A DNA stretch of 64,000 bases from contig NZ_FNFH01000005.1 in NCBI RefSeq assembly GCF_900100355.1, forward strand, positions 62,001 to 126,000, read 5' to 3'. Under the pieces are notes generated by a model. That model was not told the DNA's origin and made no database searches. It saw only the letters and a program-made list of their open reading frames with translations. Shown in pieces: positions 62,355-64,000 of this stretch; positions within the stretch are counted from its first letter, which is position 1, and each line of letters starts with the position of its first letter. This DNA is from Microbulbifer yueqingensis (lineage in GTDB: Bacteria > Pseudomonadota > Gammaproteobacteria > Pseudomonadales > Cellvibrionaceae). The translations under genes were made by a program, and so were the position numbers.

Positions 62355-64000
62355 CTACAGCAGCTCCTCCTCGATATCCATCAGGCTGTGGCTGCCGGCG
62401 TCGACGCTGGCCGCCAGTGCGCGGGTGCGCGTCAACAGGCGCTGGTAGTAGAAACGTGCGGTCTTGACCTGGCCCTTGTAGAAGCTGTCCTGTTCCACCT
62501 TGGGCAGGGCCGCTGCAGCCGCCTTCGCCCACATGAAGGCGTAGGCTACATAGCCAAACAGGTGCAGGTACTCCACCGAAGCGGCGCCCGGCGCATGGGG
62601 ATCCTCCCTGGCGGCCTCGATCATCCGCGCGGTCACGTCGCGCAGGCGCTGCAGCTCTTCGGCCAGCGGCTGCACGAACTCCGCCAGCGGCTCGTGATCG
62701 ATGTTCGCATCGATAAACGCCTGTACGTCGTCGGCAAACAGATTGAAGAAGGCGCCGCCGTTGGCGACCGTCTTGCGGCCCACCAGGTCCAGCGCCTGGA
62801 TACCGTTGGTACCCTCATAGATCTGGGTGATGCGCACGTCGCGCACCAGCTGCTCCTGGCCCCACTCGCGGATATAGCCGTGGCCACCGAAGACCTGCTG
62901 GCCCATCACGGTGCAGTCCAGGCCCATATCGGTGAAGAACGCCTTGGCTACCGGGGTGAGCAGCGCCACCATGGCTTCGGCATTCTTCTTCTCATCACCC
63001 TCGCCGAACTTGGCGATGTCCAGCCACTGCGCCACGTAGGTGGACAGGGCGCGGCCGCCGCCAATCAGCGCCTTCTGGGTCAGCAGCATGCGGCGCACGT
63101 CCGGGTGCACGGTAATCGGGTCCGCGGCCTTGTCGGCCTGTTGGGGGCCGGCCGGGGAGCGGCTCTGGATCCGCTCGCGGGCGTATTCCAGCGCGTTCTG
63201 GTAGGAGCGCTCGGAAGCGCCCAGCCCCTGGATGCCCACACCCAGGCGCTCGTAGTTCATCATGGTGAACATGGCCGCGAGGCCCTTGTTCACCTCGCCC
63301 ACCAGCCAGCCGGTGGCGCCGTCGAAATTCATCGCGCAGGTGGCCGAGGCCTTGATGCCCATCTTGTGCTCGATGGAGCCGCAGTTGACCGCGTTGCGCT
63401 CACCCAGGCTGCCGTCCTCGTTCACCAGGAATTTCGGCACCAGGAACAGCGAGATGCCCTTGGGGCCCTTGGGCGCGTCGGGCAGCTTGGCCAGCACCAG
63501 GTGGATAATGTTCTCGGACAGGTCCTGGTCGCCACCGGTGATGAAAATCTTGCTGCCGCTGATCTTGTAGCTGCCGTCTTCCTGCGGCTCCGCCTTGGTG
63601 CGGATAATGCCCAGGTCGGTGCCCGCGTGGGGCTCGGTCAGGTCCATGGCGCCGGACCAGGTGCCCTCGTACATTTTCGGCAGGTACTTCTGCTTCAGTT
63701 CCTCGCTGCCGTGGGCATCCAGCGCCAGGCAGGCGCCGGCGGTGAGGACCGGGTACAGCGCAAAAGAGATATTGGCCGCGTTGATCATCTCCTCGACCTG
63801 CGCGCCCAGCATCTTCGGCATGCCCATGCCGCCGTATTCAGGGTTGCCCACCAGCGCACCCCAGCCGCCTTCGCAGAAGGTGGCGTAGGCCTCCCTGAAG
63901 CCCGCCGGCGTGGTGACCACCCCGTCGGTCCACTGGCAGCCCTCTTCGTCGCCGCTGCGGTTGATCGGGTCCAGCGTGTTGGCGGCCAGCTTGGCCATTT
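62355..64000 (-). CDS. Acyl-CoA dehydrogenase (DmdC-like), 5' end outside window
   Basis: The visible 548 residues run off the window edge; the first Met at 63998 is internal, since family members start about 40-50 residues earlier (the N-terminal part before LDPINRSGDEEG). It shows the acyl-CoA dehydrogenase middle and C-terminal domains (DLTEPHAGTDLGIIRTKA, FITGGDQDLS, QVFGGHGYIREWGQEQLVRD, TQIYEGTNGIQALDL) and a C-terminal extension as in DmdC (3-methylmercaptopropionyl-CoA dehydrogenase) and related long enzymes of beta-oxidation. Substrate uncertain. Confidence 0.92.
   Translation of the reverse strand, partial: MAKLAANTLDPINRSGDEEGCQWTDGVVTTPAGFREAYATFCEGGWGALVGNPEYGGMGMPKMLGAQVEEMINAANISFALYPVLTAGACLALDAHGSEELKQKYLPKMYEGTWSGAMDLTEPHAGTDLGIIRTKAEPQEDGSYKISGSKIFITGGDQDLSENIIHLVLAKLPDAPKGPKGISLFLVPKFLVNEDGSLGERNAVNCGSIEHKMGIKASATCAMNFDGATGWLVGEVNKGLAAMFTMMNYERLGVGIQGLGASERSYQNALEYARERIQSRSPAGPQQADKAADPITVHPDVRRMLLTQKALIGGGRALSTYVAQWLDIAKFGEGDEKKNAEAMVALLTPVAKAFFTDMGLDCTVMGQQVFGGHGYIREWGQEQLVRDVRITQIYEGTNGIQALDLVGRKTVANGGAFFNLFADDVQAFIDANIDHEPLAEFVQPLAEELQRLRDVTARMIEAAREDPHAPGAASVEYLHLFGYVAYAFMWAKAAAAALPKVEQDSFYKGQVKTARFYYQRLLTRTRALAASVDAGSHSLMDIEEELL

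Overview
The window looks like a chromosome segment of a marine-type gammaproteobacterium, probably close to Microbulbifer or another Cellvibrionales genus. This rests on the high GC content of the core genes, the tsaD / rpsU-yqeY-dnaG-rpoD cluster followed by an isoleucine tRNA with a CAT anticodon, the folB-folK and DUF3094-nitroreductase arrangements, and many Pseudomonas/Cellvibrio-like proteins. The genus is an inference; no database search was possible.

Layout. 1-5.7 kb: end of a yeaH-spoVR pair, an HTH/pseudo-receiver regulator, a candidate structured small RNA, then cca and a pteridine reductase-like gene. 5.7-10.1 kb: an OmpR-type response regulator and histidine kinase, then a DJ-1/PfpI-like protein and an alpha/beta hydrolase; each of the three transcription units has an 11-bp-phased direct repeat at the same distance from a matching -10, which marks a local regulon. 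10.2-18 kb: folK, folB and tsaD (minus), divergent from the macromolecular synthesis operon rpsU-yqeY-dnaG-rpoD, then dgkA. 18-19.2 kb: a passenger-less autotransporter-type barrel and tRNA-Ile2(CAT).

19.2-31.2 kb is a genomic island of about 12 kb inserted in the 3' end of that tRNA, bounded by 16-bp direct repeats. It carries a P4-type integrase, a DUF6387-like gene split at a slippery A-run, AlpA, a small ORF, a winged-helix protein, GGGGGC-rich repeats at both ends and in the middle, a complete type I restriction-modification system (hsdR, hsdM, hsdS) and a two-TM coiled-coil protein (DUF6161-like). Just outside, 31.7-32.8 kb looks like integron gene-cassette material: an attC-like site fused to the start codon of a DUF6010-like gene, then a cupin.

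33-37.4 kb: DUF3775, DUF2721, a MarR/GNAT/FAD-monooxygenase set resembling an arsenical resistance unit with two copies of a 24-bp operator-like element, and a peroxiredoxin-like gene. 37.6-43.3 kb: an AttH-type lipoprotein with its FtsX/MacB-like permease and ATPase, another lipoprotein and a CAP-domain protein. 43.5-51.5 kb: DUF805, a 22-bp tandem repeat, AraC regulator, two tandem DUF3667 paralogues, pepB, a zinc-finger/TPR membrane protein and a rhomboid protease. 51.8-64 kb: an MscS-type channel, an RND permease with its adaptor, a LytS/LytTR two-component system, an EVE protein, nitroreductase plus DUF3094, and a truncated acyl-CoA dehydrogenase running off the end.

The most unusual items are the self-consistent 11-bp-repeat regulon, the A_AAA_AAG frameshift site in the island, the island's defence cargo with an uncharacterised membrane partner, the cassette-like attC insertion, the repeated MarR operator and the candidate small RNA.
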